Positions 51,769 through 62,765 are shown, numbered from the stretch's first letter. The stretch is 64,000 bases of DNA from Vibrio fluvialis (GCF_900460245.1 NZ_UHIP01000001.1:1488001-1552000), one strand, 5' to 3'. Notes: generated by a model from the letters alone, not told the origin. Translations and numbers: made by a program.

Positions 51769-52779
51769 TTATAGATTTTTGACGATATCACTGACCAGTT
51801 TCGGACCGTGGTAGATAAAACCGCTGTATACCTGTACTAACTTCGCGCCAGCCATCAGTTTCTCTTTCGCCGCAACATAAGAGTCAATACCACCGACACC
51901 AATGATTGGGATCTCATCACCCAGCTCCTGATACAGACACTTGATCACTTCAGTACTGCGAGATTGTAACGGACGACCACTCAGCCCACCCGCTTCGTTG
52001 GCATTTTTCATACCTTCCACCAAAGAGCGATCCAGTGTGGTGTTCGTTGCGATAACACCATCAATCTTATTCTTCAGTAGTGACTGGCAGATCTGTTTGA
52101 TCTCATCATCGCTAAGATCCGGTGCGATCTTCAGAGCCAACGGTACATACTTGTTATGTTTTTCAGTCAGTTCCGCTTGTCTTTCTTTCAGCGCAGCCAG
52201 AAGCTCATCCAGTGCCTCACCGTATTGCAGCGTTCTCAGCCCTGGGGTGTTTGGTGATGAAATATTCACCGCAATGTAACCGGCATATGGATATACCTTA
52301 TCCATACAAATCAGGTAATCATCCGCACCTTTTTCAATCGGTGTATCTTTGTTCTTACCGATGTTAATCCCGATGATACCGTCGTAGTTCGCCTTCTTAA
52401 CATTCTCAATCAGGTGATCAACACCTTCATTGTTGAATCCCATGCGGTTGATAATACCTTCTGCTGGGATAAGACGGAAAAGACGCGGTTTGTCATTGCC
52501 CGGTTGTGGACGAGGAGTCACCGTCCCTACTTCTACGAAGCCAAAACCCATTGCGCCAAACGCATCGATACATTCACCATTTTTGTCCAGACCAGCGGCC
52601 AAACCAACAGGGTTTTTGAATGTGAGTCCCATGCATTCTACAGGACGGTTTGGAAGGTGTTGACGATAGAAGAGATCGAGAGGAGTACCAGTGAAACGTT
52701 TGAAGTTTTGAATGGCGAGTTCATGCGCCTTTTCAGCATCCAGTTGAAAAAAGCCAGCTCTGGCTAAGCGGTAAAGCAT
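51769..52779 (-). CDS. pyrD: Dihydroorotate dehydrogenase (quinone), class 2
   Basis: 336 residues with an N-terminal amphipathic membrane-association segment ([18 protein letters not shown]). FMN-binding and active-site segments: [30 protein letters not shown] (catalytic Ser), [25 protein letters not shown]. It oxidises dihydroorotate in pyrimidine synthesis, passing electrons to quinone. Confidence 0.97.
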   Translation of the reverse strand: MLYRLARAGFFQLDAEKAHELAIQNFKRFTGTPLDLFYRQHLPNRPVECMGLTFKNPVGLAAGLDKNGECIDAFGAMGFGFVEVGTVTPRPQPGNDKPRLFRLIPAEGIINRMGFNNEGVDHLIENVKKANYDGIIGINIGKNKDTPIEKGADDYLICMDKVYPYAGYIAVNISSPNTPGLRTLQYGEALDELLAALKERQAELTEKHNKYVPLALKIAPDLSDDEIKQICQSLLKNKIDGVIATNTTLDRSLVEGMKNANEAGGLSGRPLQSRSTEVIKCLYQELGDEIPIIGVGGIDSYVAAKEKLMAGAKLVQVYSGFIYHGPKLVSDIVKNL

Positions 52780-52790
52780 TGTGCCTCCGA

Positions 52791-52817
52791 AAGAAAAAAG
52801 CCCCGAATAAACGGGGC
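52791..52817 (-). terminator. Terminator of gdhB
   Basis: Minus strand GCCCCG, loop TTTATT, CGGGGC then TTTTTTCTT; 36 bases after the gdhB stop. Confidence 0.92.
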
Positions 52818-52852
52818 GTTATTATTGACGTATTTGTCTAACAATTCAATGC

Positions 52853-55800
52853 TTATTCCGCCGCCTGGCAGTTTAAGTTGAGGAGCATCAATTCCCGCAT
52901 GGCAACTGAGAACTTCGCGAACTCATGAACCGTACCAACTTTGAACTCGTTCAGAATGTTTTCCCAACGATGCAGAGAGGTTTCGTTGTTTTCGATCCAC
53001 TCTTCCAGCGCTTTCATGACGTCCAGTTTTTCTGGCTCACATGCACAGTTAAGCACTTGCGCAGTCAGCTGGCGTTGCTGCCAATCCAGATCTTCACGGA
53101 ATGCCGCACGGGCCAGAGCTTGCCAGTTGTTATCCACAGCCTGGCCATTGATCTGTTTCAGGAACCAGTGCAGTGACAAACGGTCGCCCAAGTTGAAGTA
53201 CAGCTTCGCTGTTTGTTCAACGGTTTTGCCTTTTTCACGAGATACTGTAGAAATATCCAGTACTGAGTACAAGCTAGACAAACGAGCAACATAGTTGGCC
53301 AGTTCAGCATCGATACCCTGCTCGGTCCATACTTGAGCCATGGCTTTGTGTTCTGCGACTTCATCAGAAACCAACAGTTGATCCAGCTCTTTCGCTATCG
53401 CTTTCACATCTGACTGGTAGCAATCGATCAACGTTTGCACTGACTGTTTACCCGGACGGTTGCGCAGGAACCAACGAGACAGACGACGCAGCGTACGGCG
53501 CACATGGAACATGACGTCATATTGTGCGTTCGCGGTAGCTTTGTTGTCGTGCGTGCGAACTTGTTCCAGAACTGCGCCCAAACCGTAGATCTCGCGAGCT
53601 GCTGCATAGGCATTAACGATATCCACTGGGTTTGCGCCCGTTTCTTCTTGCAGACGAGTCACGAAGTTACAGCCCATTTCGTTAACCATCTGATTTGCAA
53701 GCGCTGTTGCGATGATTTCTTTACGCAGAGGGTGATTCTTCATTTGATCTGAGAAGTTACAACGTAACTCAGACGGGAAGTATTTCACCAGTTGAGTCGC
53801 ATGGAATTCATCATTTGCGATGTCATCACACGCCAACTCTTCTTTCAGCACCATCTTGCCGTAGGCAACCAGAACAGCCAGTTCAGGACGAGTCAGACCC
53901 ATGCCTTGTTTTTCGCGTTCCAGCAGCGTTTCGTCATCTGGGATATACTCCAGTGCACGATCCAGGTGACCTGCTTTTTCCATGTGGTGGATAAAGCGAA
54001 TCTGCTCTTTCACCACATCAACACCTTGTTGCTCGGTTACAGAAATCGACTCAGACTGGGTGTAAGCGTCTTCAATAACGATTTCGCCGACTTCGTCTTC
54101 CATCGATTCCAGGATAAGGTTGCGTTGTTTAATGGTCATATCACCATTTGCAACCAGGCCATTCAGGAAGATCTTGATGTTCACTTCGTTGTCCGAACAG
54201 TCTACGCCACCCACGTTATCGACGAAGTCGGTGTTGACTCGGCCACCAGTCAGTGCGTATTCCACACGACCTAGCTGAGTCATACCTAAGTTACCGCCTT
54301 CACCGACAATCTTAGCGTTCAACTCACGGCCATCAATACGTAACGCATCGTTTGCACGGTCACCAACGTCAGTATGGGTTTCAGCCGACGATTTCACATA
54401 AGTACCGATACCGCCGTTCCAAAGCAGATCCACTTCCATTTTCAGGATCATTTTAATCAGATCGTTTGGCGCTGCAGATGTCTTCTTCGTGCCAAGCATC
54501 TTCTGGATCTCAGGGCTCAAAGTGATCGACTTCGACTTACGAGAGAAGATGCCGCCGCCTTTAGAAATCAGTTTCGCGTTGTAATCTTCCCAGCTTGAAC
54601 GAGGCAGATTGAACAGACGGTTACGCTCTTCCCAACCGCTTGCTGCATCTGGTGTCGGGTCAATAAAGATGTGCAGGTGGTTAAATGCGGCCTGCAGACG
54701 AATGTGTTTCGACAGCAGCATACCGTTACCAAATACGTCACCAGCCATATCACCGATACCAATCGCGGTGAAATCTGTGGTTTGGCAGTCAATACCGATT
54801 TCACGGAAGTGACGCTTCACTGATTCCCAACCACCTTTCGCCGTGATACCCATCGCTTTGTGGTCGTAGCCGTTTGAACCGCCTGATGCAAACGCATCCC
54901 CCAACCAGAAGTTGTATTCAGCAGAAACCGAGTTAGCCAGATCCGAGAACGTTGCTGTACCTTTATCCGCTGCAACAACCAAGTACGGATCATCTTCATC
55001 GTGACGAACGACGCTTTTCGGTGCGATCAGTTCACCTTCAATGATGTTGTCAGTCACATCCAGCAGCGCACGGATAAAGCGTTTGTAACAACGTTGGCCT
55101 TCGGCAAAGATCTCATCGCGCGTTGTAAACATGTACTGTTTCTTGCACACAAAGCCACCTTTCGCACCCACAGGTACGATAACGGTGTTTTTCACTTGTT
55201 GCGCTTTAACCAGACCTAAAATCTCTGTACGGAAGTCTTCCTGACGATCCGACCAACGCAAACCACCACGTGCAACTTTACCACCACGCAGGTGCACACC
55301 TTCGATATCCGGTGCGTACACAAAGATCTCAAACGCAGGCACTGGTGCTGGAATATCCGGAATCTCGCTCGGCTTCATTTTCAGAGCCAGCCAAGGCTTA
55401 GGTTGCTTGTTTTCGTCCAATTGGAAGTAGTTGGTACGCAGGGTTGCTGCGATCATTTCCATGTAACGACGCAGAATACGATCGTCATCCAGGCTTTCCA
55501 CATGATCCAACTGCTCAGTCAGTTTCGCGACTAGATCAGCCTGACCTTTCTGTGCGCCTTTGAATTTAGGATCAAAGCGACGAACAAACAGTTCCACCAG
55601 CCCTTTCGCCAGATCAGGATAATGGTTCAGTGTCTCTTCGATGTACTGCTGACTGAATGGGAAACCAACCTGACGCATGTAACGAGCATATGCACGCAGA
55701 ATAGAGACTTCACGACCAGTCAGAGATGCGCCCAGTACCAGACGGTTGAATCCGTCATTCTCCAGACCACCATTCCAGATTGCGGCAAACGCTTGTTGGA

Positions 55801-57694
55801 AACGATCGCGCGCTTCGCGAAGATCCACTTCTTTGTCGCTCTTATGCAGCATTGAGAAATCCAGGATCCAGTATGTCTGGCCGTTAGATTTCACTACTTC
55901 GTATGGTGATTCACCAATGACGCGCAGGCCGAGGTTTTCCAGCATCGGCATAACATCCGACAAATGGATAGGCTCATCGCGGTGATACAGTTTCAAGCGA
56001 ACCGCTTTAGAATCTTTCTTCTCTTCCTGTGGGCGGTAGAACAACATGCCAAGCTTGTTGTTTTCGTTCAGCGCTTCCAGGCTTTCGATATCAGAAACCG
56101 CAGAACCCGGCATCACATCTTCTTTGTAAGAACGAGGGAATGCGTGCAGATACTCTTTAGAAAGCGGTAGACCTTTGCTCTCGCCAAAGTTTGCCACGAT
56201 CGCTTCAGATAGGCGATCATCCCAAGTTGTTGATGCTTCCATTAGGTTTTGCTCTATTTTCTTAACATCGACGTTCATGTTGTTGTTATCAACACGAACA
56301 ATGTAATGCGTTCTGGCAAGTGGGCTTTCTGAGAAGTAAGTGGTGAACTCCACTTCTTGCTGACAGCCAAAGTAGTGTTTCAGAATTCGTTGTGTATGGC
56401 GGCGCAGTTCGGTGTTGTAACGCTCTTTGGTGACATACACCATGCAGCTGAAGAAGCGACCAAACGGGTCTTTGCGCACAAACAGACGGATCAAATCACG
56501 ATCCTGCATTTGTACCACGCCCATACCGACTTCCAGCAACTCTTCTTCACGCGCTTGAAGCAGTTCATCACGCGGGTAGTTTTCCAAAATATTATGCAGC
56601 GCTTTATAAGCGTATGAGCCAACACGGTAACCGCTGGCTGCCAGAATACGCTCAACTTTCTCGCGGATCAGTGGAATGCTTTCCACTGCCTGGTTGTACA
56701 CCGCCGAGGTGTAAAGGCCAGTAAAGCGATGCTCACCAATGACCTTACCTGTTTCATCAAACTTCTTAATGCCGATGTAATCGGTGTATGCCGGACGGTG
56801 AATACGTGACTGCTTATTGCCTTTTGTCAGGATCAGCAGGAACGGTTTTTTCGCTTCCAGGCGTGCAGAATCCGGGAAGTGGGATAGCTTAACCGTACGA
56901 ACACGTTTCGCATCGGAAAACAGGCCAAGGCCCGATTCTTCTGTTGGACGCAGCTCGGTATCGCCTTCGACATTCACCAGGTCAAATTCTTTGTAGCCCA
57001 TGAACGTAAAGTTGTGGTTACCCAACCAGCGCAAGAACTTCAACGTTTCTTCGCAACGATCCGCTTCTACCGGAATACGATCTTTTTGCTTTTCCAGTTG
57101 CGCGATCACTTGATCCAACTTGCTCGCCATTGGTTTCCAATCCTGAACCACCAGCGAGGTATCATTCAAAATATCCAGCAACTCATCCTTAAGTGCGGTC
57201 ATCTCTTCTTTGCTGCTCAGGCGGTCAACTTCCAGATGGAACAGTGACTGCAGCGGACCTTCGCCGTCGTTGATGCTTTTAATTGTGCCATCGGCGTTTC
57301 GCGCGATTTGAGTCGGGCCATTGAGCATCAGGTGAGAAGTCAGATCCAAACGGCTCAGAGCCATTTTGATGGAGTCAACAAGGAAAGGACTATCCGGGAT
57401 AACGATTTCGACGATGGTATGGGTTGATTGCCAACCTTGTTTACTCACCGTTGGGTTAAACACTCGAACTGAGCGCTCTTCCGGTTTCTTCTCGTTGATA
57501 TGGTGCCACAGGCTGACGACCGCTCCGTATAAGTCGGATTCATTTCGTTCGATCAGATCGTCTTGTGCAACATTACTAAAAAGGTGTTGTGCGAGTTGAG
57601 TGACTAGGGGTTGATGAGCAAGCTCAAGTTTGTCTTGAATTAGCTGATACACTTTTTCAAGCAGAACCGGCATTAAACTTTCACGCGCGGTCAT
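52853..57694 (-). CDS. gdhB: NAD-specific glutamate dehydrogenase, giant (GDH-180) type
   Basis: 1613 residues, the normal size of this family. N-terminal regulatory region (ACT-like parts), then the catalytic part with RGGLRWSDRQEDFRTEILGL and KGGFVCK (substrate-binding Lys region), GDMAGDVFGNGML (NAD-binding part), and a helical C-terminal domain (QMVNEMGCNFV). It converts glutamate to 2-oxoglutarate plus ammonium for amino acid catabolism. Single gene. Confidence 0.96.
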   Translation of the reverse strand: MTARESLMPVLLEKVYQLIQDKLELAHQPLVTQLAQHLFSNVAQDDLIERNESDLYGAVVSLWHHINEKKPEERSVRVFNPTVSKQGWQSTHTIVEIVIPDSPFLVDSIKMALSRLDLTSHLMLNGPTQIARNADGTIKSINDGEGPLQSLFHLEVDRLSSKEEMTALKDELLDILNDTSLVVQDWKPMASKLDQVIAQLEKQKDRIPVEADRCEETLKFLRWLGNHNFTFMGYKEFDLVNVEGDTELRPTEESGLGLFSDAKRVRTVKLSHFPDSARLEAKKPFLLILTKGNKQSRIHRPAYTDYIGIKKFDETGKVIGEHRFTGLYTSAVYNQAVESIPLIREKVERILAASGYRVGSYAYKALHNILENYPRDELLQAREEELLEVGMGVVQMQDRDLIRLFVRKDPFGRFFSCMVYVTKERYNTELRRHTQRILKHYFGCQQEVEFTTYFSESPLARTHYIVRVDNNNMNVDVKKIEQNLMEASTTWDDRLSEAIVANFGESKGLPLSKEYLHAFPRSYKEDVMPGSAVSDIESLEALNENNKLGMLFYRPQEEKKDSKAVRLKLYHRDEPIHLSDVMPMLENLGLRVIGESPYEVVKSNGQTYWILDFSMLHKSDKEVDLREARDRFQQAFAAIWNGGLENDGFNRLVLGASLTGREVSILRAYARYMRQVGFPFSQQYIEETLNHYPDLAKGLVELFVRRFDPKFKGAQKGQADLVAKLTEQLDHVESLDDDRILRRYMEMIAATLRTNYFQLDENKQPKPWLALKMKPSEIPDIPAPVPAFEIFVYAPDIEGVHLRGGKVARGGLRWSDRQEDFRTEILGLVKAQQVKNTVIVPVGAKGGFVCKKQYMFTTRDEIFAEGQRCYKRFIRALLDVTDNIIEGELIAPKSVVRHDEDDPYLVVAADKGTATFSDLANSVSAEYNFWLGDAFASGGSNGYDHKAMGITAKGGWESVKRHFREIGIDCQTTDFTAIGIGDMAGDVFGNGMLLSKHIRLQAAFNHLHIFIDPTPDAASGWEERNRLFNLPRSSWEDYNAKLISKGGGIFSRKSKSITLSPEIQKMLGTKKTSAAPNDLIKMILKMEVDLLWNGGIGTYVKSSAETHTDVGDRANDALRIDGRELNAKIVGEGGNLGMTQLGRVEYALTGGRVNTDFVDNVGGVDCSDNEVNIKIFLNGLVANGDMTIKQRNLILESMEDEVGEIVIEDAYTQSESISVTEQQGVDVVKEQIRFIHHMEKAGHLDRALEYIPDDETLLEREKQGMGLTRPELAVLVAYGKMVLKEELACDDIANDEFHATQLVKYFPSELRCNFSDQMKNHPLRKEIIATALANQMVNEMGCNFVTRLQEETGANPVDIVNAYAAAREIYGLGAVLEQVRTHDNKATANAQYDVMFHVRRTLRRLSRWFLRNRPGKQSVQTLIDCYQSDVKAIAKELDQLLVSDEVAEHKAMAQVWTEQGIDAELANYVARLSSLYSVLDISTVSREKGKTVEQTAKLYFNLGDRLSLHWFLKQINGQAVDNNWQALARAAFREDLDWQQRQLTAQVLNCACEPEKLDVMKALEEWIENNETSLHRWENILNEFKVGTVHEFAKFSVAMRELMLLNLNCQAAE

Positions 57695-57881
57695 AGGCGA
57701 CTCCAGAGATTAGAATTATGGCTTTGTAGGGTATGGCGTAAGCAAAGAACTTACACTTGGTAATGCAGGACTATTGTAAAAGCTTTATTGACAAAAAGTT
57801 AATGATTTTACGGCTGGTAGGAGGTGAAATGTCTGAGAATGTGACTAATGTACCTATTTAAATTACTGCAAAAAACCGAAC

Positions 57882-58100
57882 TCACAGAACTTCTAACTTT
57901 AGGAACTTATTGTTTTGGTCAGTAGTTAGGCGAAATCGACCTTTTACTCCAATTTGGCTAAGAAATGGCCGAAATTTTGCTGCCGGCAATTGGAGGCGCA
58001 GGCCACATTCTGTTAACACTAATACCGTGCTGGCGGCACCAGAATAGTGTGACAAAAATGCCTGATAAGAAATGTTGAGAGAAAAGAAATAACGGTTCAT
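57882..58100 (-). CDS. DUF2835 small protein
   Basis: 72 residues from ATG 58100 (an ATG ten codons earlier keeps the frame). NRYFFSLNISYQAFLSHYSG, VLVLTECGLRLQLPAAKFRP and GRFRLTTDQNNKFLKLE fit DUF2835, a small gamma-proteobacterial family of unknown role. It follows pepN by 41 bases. Confidence 0.85.
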   Translation of the reverse strand: MNRYFFSLNISYQAFLSHYSGAASTVLVLTECGLRLQLPAAKFRPFLSQIGVKGRFRLTTDQNNKFLKLEVL

Positions 58101-58111
58101 CGTTTGAAAAT

Positions 58112-58131
58112 GGTGGCACCGAAGTGCCACC
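58112..58131 (-). terminator. Hairpin after pepN
   Basis: GGTGGCAC, loop TTCG on the minus strand, GTGCCACC, followed by ATTTTC. The stem is strong but the T tract is weak, so it may only partly terminate before the DUF2835 gene. Confidence 0.7.
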
Positions 58132-58141
58132 TCATCATTTG

Positions 58142-60748
58142 TTAGTCTTCGAGCGCTTTGGTAACTTTCTCGTACAGATCACGAGCCAGATTATCCATCG
58201 CTTTCAACCCTTCCAGTTCTGCTTTGATCATAGCTTGACGCTCTTCATCGTACAGACGGAATTTTAGCAGTGGATCAATCAAGCGTGATGCGACTTGCGG
58301 GTTGCTGCTGTTCATCTCACGCAGAATCTCACCGGCAAAACGGTAACCTTCACCACTCTTCGCGTGGAATCGAACCGGGTTCGCACTCAAGAATGAACCA
58401 ATCAGGCTGCGCGTACGGTTCGGGTTTTTCAGGCTGAACGCTTCATGATTCATTGTCTGCTTGATCACTTCCAACGCATTTTCCGCTGGGTTAGAACCTT
58501 GCAGCACAAACCATTTATCCATAACCAAACCATCGTGTTTCCACTTATCGCTGTAATCCGCCATTAGTGATTCACGACATACCAGGCCAGCAGAGTTCGC
58601 TGCAGACATTGCCGCGATAGTATCAGTCATGTTGTTGGCTTGCGCATACTGAGTTTTCACCAACTCGTTGCCTTGCTCAGTGTAAGCCAAATAGGCCAGA
58701 CAAGTGTTGCGCAGTGCACGACGTCCAATCGCCGCATGTTCAATGGTGTACTCTGCTTGCTTTAATGTATGGTAAGTGGCGCTCAACTCATCTTCCAGCT
58801 CCGTTGCCAGAATCACTTTGATCGCTTTCAGCACTTGAGCAATTGCATCAACGTCGACACGTTTGTACCAACCCGACACTTCATTGTGGCTTGGAAGCGA
58901 CAGCATCTCCGCCACAAACGCAGGTTCCAGAACATCGCTCAGCAACACACCGCGGAATGCATCCACTACCGCTTCAGACAATTCCACGGACTTGCCCTGC
59001 TGCACGTTGTTGACGTTCGCGCGAATGTATTTCGCCAGCAACATCTGTCCTGCATCCCAACGGGCAAACTCGTTAGTCGCATGCACCATCAGGAAAGTCA
59101 GCTCTTCATCACTGTAGTCGTATTCCAGTTTAACTGGCGCAGAGAACTCACGCAGCAGTGAAGGAATTGGTTGCTCAGGAACATTTTCAAACACAAACGT
59201 TTGTTTCGCTTCCTTCACGTCCAGTACATTCGCCACCACCTTACCGTGACATTGTAACGGAATGATTTCACCACTCTTTGTATACAGTTCGACATCGAAT
59301 GGGATGTGCAACGGCTGTTTCTCTTTCTGCTCGTGCGTCGCCTCTGTGTGTTGTTCAATGGTCAGTGCATAAGTTTTCGCTGACGCATCGTACTCACTGC
59401 TCACTTTCACCGTTGGTGTGCCCGATTGACTGTACCATAGACGGAATTGTTCCAGTGAAACGCCGGACGCATCTTCCATTGCAGAAACGAAATCTTCACA
59501 CGTCGCCGCCGTGCCATCGTGACGTTCGAAGTACAGCTTCATGCCCTTCTGGAAGCCCTCTTCACCCAACAAAGTATGCATCATGCGAATCACTTCACTG
59601 CCTTTCTCGTAAACGGTCAGGGTGTAGAAGTTATTCATCTCGATCACTTTATCCGGACGGATCGGATGCGACATCGGGCTCGCATCTTCCGCAAACTGCG
59701 GACCGCGAATAATGCGTACATTGTTGATTCGGTTTACCGCGCGAGAACCCAGATCCGATGAGAATTCCTGATCACGGAATACGGTTAAACCTTCTTTCAG
59801 GCTCAGTTGGAACCAATCACGACAGGTTACTCGGTTACCCGTCCAGTTGTGGAAATATTCGTGTCCGATCACCGCTTCGATACCCAGATAATCGGTATCG
59901 GTCGCCGTTTTCTCGTTGGCCAGCACATACTTGGAGTTAAAGATGTTAAGACCTTTATTTTCCATTGCGCCCATGTTGAAGAAATCGACCGCCACAACCA
60001 TGTAGATATCGAGGTCGTATTCCAGATCGAAACGCTCTTCATCCCACTTCATCGCATTGATCAGCGACGCCATCGCGTGATGCGCACGATCCAGATTGCC
60101 TTTGTCGACAAAAATTTCCAGATCAACATTGCGGCCGGATTGGGTTACAAACTTGTCGCGCAGTACATCAAAATCGCCAGCCACTAAGGCAAACAGATAC
60201 GCTGGTTTTGGATGTGGATCCTGCCATTTTACCCAGTGGCGACCATTTTCCGCTTCGCCCTGTTCAACTTTGTTGCCGTTGCTGAGCAGGAATGGGTATT
60301 GTGCTTTATCAGCAATGACTGTGGTGGTGTATTTCGCCAGCACGTCTGGTCTGTCGAGATAATAAGTAATGCGGCGGAAGCCTTCTGCTTCACACTGAGT
60401 ACAGAATGCACCACCCGACTTGTACAAACCTTCCAGCGCGGTGTTCGCTTCCGGATTGGTTAAAGTAACGATGGTGAGTTCAAAAACTGCCGGTAATGCG
60501 CGAATCTCAATGCCCGCTTCCAACAGTGTGTAATCTTGCCAGTCTGCGCCGTTAACTTGCAGCGCTTTTAATTCCAGTCCTTCGCCATCCAAAACTAACG
60601 TTGTACTGTCACCTTGCTGCTTAACTTGAGAAACAGCGGTCACTGTTGTCGCTGTGTCATGAAGATCGAAGGTCAGTTCAATGTCGGAAATGGTATGTGA
60701 AGGCTCTTTATAATCTTTACGATACTTGGCCTGTGGAGTTTGAGCCAT
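58142..60748 (-). CDS. pepN: Aminopeptidase N (M1 family)
   Basis: 868 residues from ATG 60748; an upstream start at 60790 lacks support. M1 motifs: GAMENKGLNIF, zinc site VIGHEYFHNWTGNR with the downstream Glu in SLKEGLTVFRDQEF. It is the main aminopeptidase in enteric bacteria. Length as E. coli PepN. Confidence 0.97.
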   Translation of the reverse strand: MAQTPQAKYRKDYKEPSHTISDIELTFDLHDTATTVTAVSQVKQQGDSTTLVLDGEGLELKALQVNGADWQDYTLLEAGIEIRALPAVFELTIVTLTNPEANTALEGLYKSGGAFCTQCEAEGFRRITYYLDRPDVLAKYTTTVIADKAQYPFLLSNGNKVEQGEAENGRHWVKWQDPHPKPAYLFALVAGDFDVLRDKFVTQSGRNVDLEIFVDKGNLDRAHHAMASLINAMKWDEERFDLEYDLDIYMVVAVDFFNMGAMENKGLNIFNSKYVLANEKTATDTDYLGIEAVIGHEYFHNWTGNRVTCRDWFQLSLKEGLTVFRDQEFSSDLGSRAVNRINNVRIIRGPQFAEDASPMSHPIRPDKVIEMNNFYTLTVYEKGSEVIRMMHTLLGEEGFQKGMKLYFERHDGTAATCEDFVSAMEDASGVSLEQFRLWYSQSGTPTVKVSSEYDASAKTYALTIEQHTEATHEQKEKQPLHIPFDVELYTKSGEIIPLQCHGKVVANVLDVKEAKQTFVFENVPEQPIPSLLREFSAPVKLEYDYSDEELTFLMVHATNEFARWDAGQMLLAKYIRANVNNVQQGKSVELSEAVVDAFRGVLLSDVLEPAFVAEMLSLPSHNEVSGWYKRVDVDAIAQVLKAIKVILATELEDELSATYHTLKQAEYTIEHAAIGRRALRNTCLAYLAYTEQGNELVKTQYAQANNMTDTIAAMSAANSAGLVCRESLMADYSDKWKHDGLVMDKWFVLQGSNPAENALEVIKQTMNHEAFSLKNPNRTRSLIGSFLSANPVRFHAKSGEGYRFAGEILREMNSSNPQVASRLIDPLLKFRLYDEERQAMIKAELEGLKAMDNLARDLYEKVTKALED

Positions 60749-60840
60749 TGTCGGAATCCTTTTGACGTAATGATATGTGACTATTCCCAATTACTTGGTG
60801 ATACAGATCTTAGGCTTGTTGGCGCTAATAACAACCCCTG

Positions 60841-60878
60841 AAAAGAAAAAACGAGGTATTTGCATTAAATACCTCGTT
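60841..60878 (-). terminator. Terminator of the exported protein gene
   Basis: Minus strand AACGAGGTATTT, loop AATGC, AAATACCTCGTT then TTTTC; a perfect 12-bp stem, 87 bases after the stop. Confidence 0.9.
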
Positions 60879-60964
60879 ATCTTGCTAGCGAGTAAGAACG
60901 GAATAACAGATTTCTCTAATCATCAACGACTAGGCAGTGGTTCAGAAAACTTCTGGCGTTGCTG

Positions 60965-61639
60965 TTAACGGATACGATCCATCACCGCATACATCGAGCC
61001 ATCTTCCACTTCCAACGTCAGCTGGTCCTGATTTAGGGTGTAGCGTGTGTCCTGTTCACCATCTTCATACATCAGTACAAGATGATTCCCCTCTGTGTAA
61101 TAGACTCCACGGTGAATGGCTTCGATACCATTGCTCCCACTGGCCCGGAACAGAAACACAAAATCGGGTTGGAGAATCAGGTCAACACTCTGAATGTTTC
61201 CTGAAGAGAGATCATCACCAGACAGCGACGTACTGGACCAAATTCCTGCCAACGCATTCGATAAAGCTTTAGTGAACGTAACGCCATTGAGATGCAACAA
61301 ATTATGATTGCCTTTATAGGCATAAACCTGAGGTTCGTCGGAGTTCAGCCCAAGAATAATGGTGTCATTGTTGGCTGCGTACATACCTTCCCAATGATCC
61401 ACACTGTAGTCTTTCTTTTGTATATCAATAGCAAAGGTATAGTCAGACTCTAAGTTGAGCTTAATCGCCAGAAAATTCTCCCGCGATTCTTCCGGATTAG
61501 GATTAATCAGATACCAGTCACCCAATAAAAAAGGCTGGTCAAACTGTGTTAAATCTCTGTTATCAGAATCATTTACGCTAAACGCTGGGCCGGTGGAAAC
61601 CAAGCTCAGACAAGCGAAAATCATCATTACCCATTTCAT
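60965..61639 (-). CDS. Exported protein, unknown
   Basis: 224 residues from ATG 61639. Signal peptide KWVMMIFACLSLVSTGPAFS; the mature part is beta-rich and acidic with FLLGDWYLINPNPEESREN and an ending LEVEDGSMYAVMDRIR. No cysteines of note and no lipobox. It is not recognised beyond resembling conserved Vibrio hypotheticals. Upstream is a CRP/FNR-like site. Confidence 0.78.
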   Translation of the reverse strand: MKWVMMIFACLSLVSTGPAFSVNDSDNRDLTQFDQPFLLGDWYLINPNPEESRENFLAIKLNLESDYTFAIDIQKKDYSVDHWEGMYAANNDTIILGLNSDEPQVYAYKGNHNLLHLNGVTFTKALSNALAGIWSSTSLSGDDLSSGNIQSVDLILQPDFVFLFRASGSNGIEAIHRGVYYTEGNHLVLMYEDGEQDTRYTLNQDQLTLEVEDGSMYAVMDRIR

Positions 61640-61700
61640 CGCGCTTCCCCTCACTTTTTTCTTTAAGCTTAGGCTGACCGTACACATAACGCTAAATTAT

Positions 61701-61714
61701 TTGATATAAATCAC
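61701..61714. promoter_or_regulatory. CRP/FNR-like half-palindrome
   Basis: TTGATATAAATCAC matches the FNR box TTGAT-N4-ATCAA except for the last base, and TCACA on its right side is also a CRP half-site. It lies between divergent genes (exported protein and HDOD), so the regulated gene is uncertain. Confidence 0.5.
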
Positions 61715-61920
61715 AATAACCATTCTTTTCAACGACTTTTTACTGATCGTTCTGTTGATAAATGGGCCTATCTAAGTGGATATAAAACTTGGTTTTCTTC
61801 TCCGTTTTAAACAAAAGATAACGGCCGAACTATTGTTAAAAAAGTGTAACCGTCAATTTTGTCTTATTGAGAACGGCTGAACTATAGTCAGAAAACCAAA
61901 TCCTCAAGGAGACAACAAAC

Positions 61921-62751
61921 ATGAGTCAGGTGGCACTAATTTCTCGTTTAAACGAACTTCCCCGCATTCAAAGTCTGCTGCACGAATTACTTGAAATGGT
62001 GAATCAGGACGATGTCGATTTTCACCAACTCGCCCATAAAATTGAAATGGATCAGGTACTCAGCGCTCGCTTGTTACGTATGGCGAACTCTGCACATTTT
62101 GGCGGCAACAAAACCATTGCAACCGTCAATGATGCCTTGATTCGAGTGGGAACGGGGCCAGTCAGAACTCTGGTCGTAGCGTCCGTGCTGTCGAGCGCTT
62201 TCCCGCATATCACGACACTGGATATGGAAAAGTATTGGACAGACACCTTTGAAGTATCGGTGATTTCAAGCAAGCTTGCAGCGGAAGTCGGTATGGACAC
62301 GAACGAAGTATTCACCACTGGCATTCTGCACAACATCGGCGAGCTGATGATTCATACGCTGGTTCCGGAACAGGCCATGGTTATTAATCAAAGAATTGAG
62401 TTAGGAGAAGAGCCTTTCTCTGTTCAGGAAGAGTTATTGGATGTCTCCTCTCCGACCTTGGGTGCACGGCTTGCACGCAGTTGGAAATTTCCGGAAGAGA
62501 TGGCCGATGCCATTGAACATTTCAACGAACCGAGAGAGGCCGAGGTATCACCCAAACTGGCAACGATTCTGCACTTTGCGCGATCCATCAACGAACGTTG
62601 GGATTTGTTTCAGCAAGAGTTGGATAAAGCAAACTTTCTTGCCGAACATCCGGATTCACGACTACTCAGAGTATCGGCCAGTTTCGCGGCAACGATTGAT
62701 CGTATTCGCGGCAATGGCCGCGATATCGCGATGCAAATGGTGCATGTCTAA
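61921..62751 (+). CDS. HDOD domain signalling protein
   Basis: 276 residues with AAGGAGA upstream. HDOD domain over most of the length: LPRIQSLLHELLEMVNQ, LSARLLRMANSAHFGG, LIRVGTGPVRTLVV, GILHNIGELMIHTL and FPEEMADAIEHFNEP. HDOD proteins are non-catalytic relatives of HD phosphohydrolases and act in signalling. Stand-alone gene with its own terminator. Confidence 0.9.
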   Translation: MSQVALISRLNELPRIQSLLHELLEMVNQDDVDFHQLAHKIEMDQVLSARLLRMANSAHFGGNKTIATVNDALIRVGTGPVRTLVVASVLSSAFPHITTLDMEKYWTDTFEVSVISSKLAAEVGMDTNEVFTTGILHNIGELMIHTLVPEQAMVINQRIELGEEPFSVQEELLDVSSPTLGARLARSWKFPEEMADAIEHFNEPREAEVSPKLATILHFARSINERWDLFQQELDKANFLAEHPDSRLLRVSASFAATIDRIRGNGRDIAMQMVHV

Positions 62752-62765
62752 TAAAACTCAACGGA

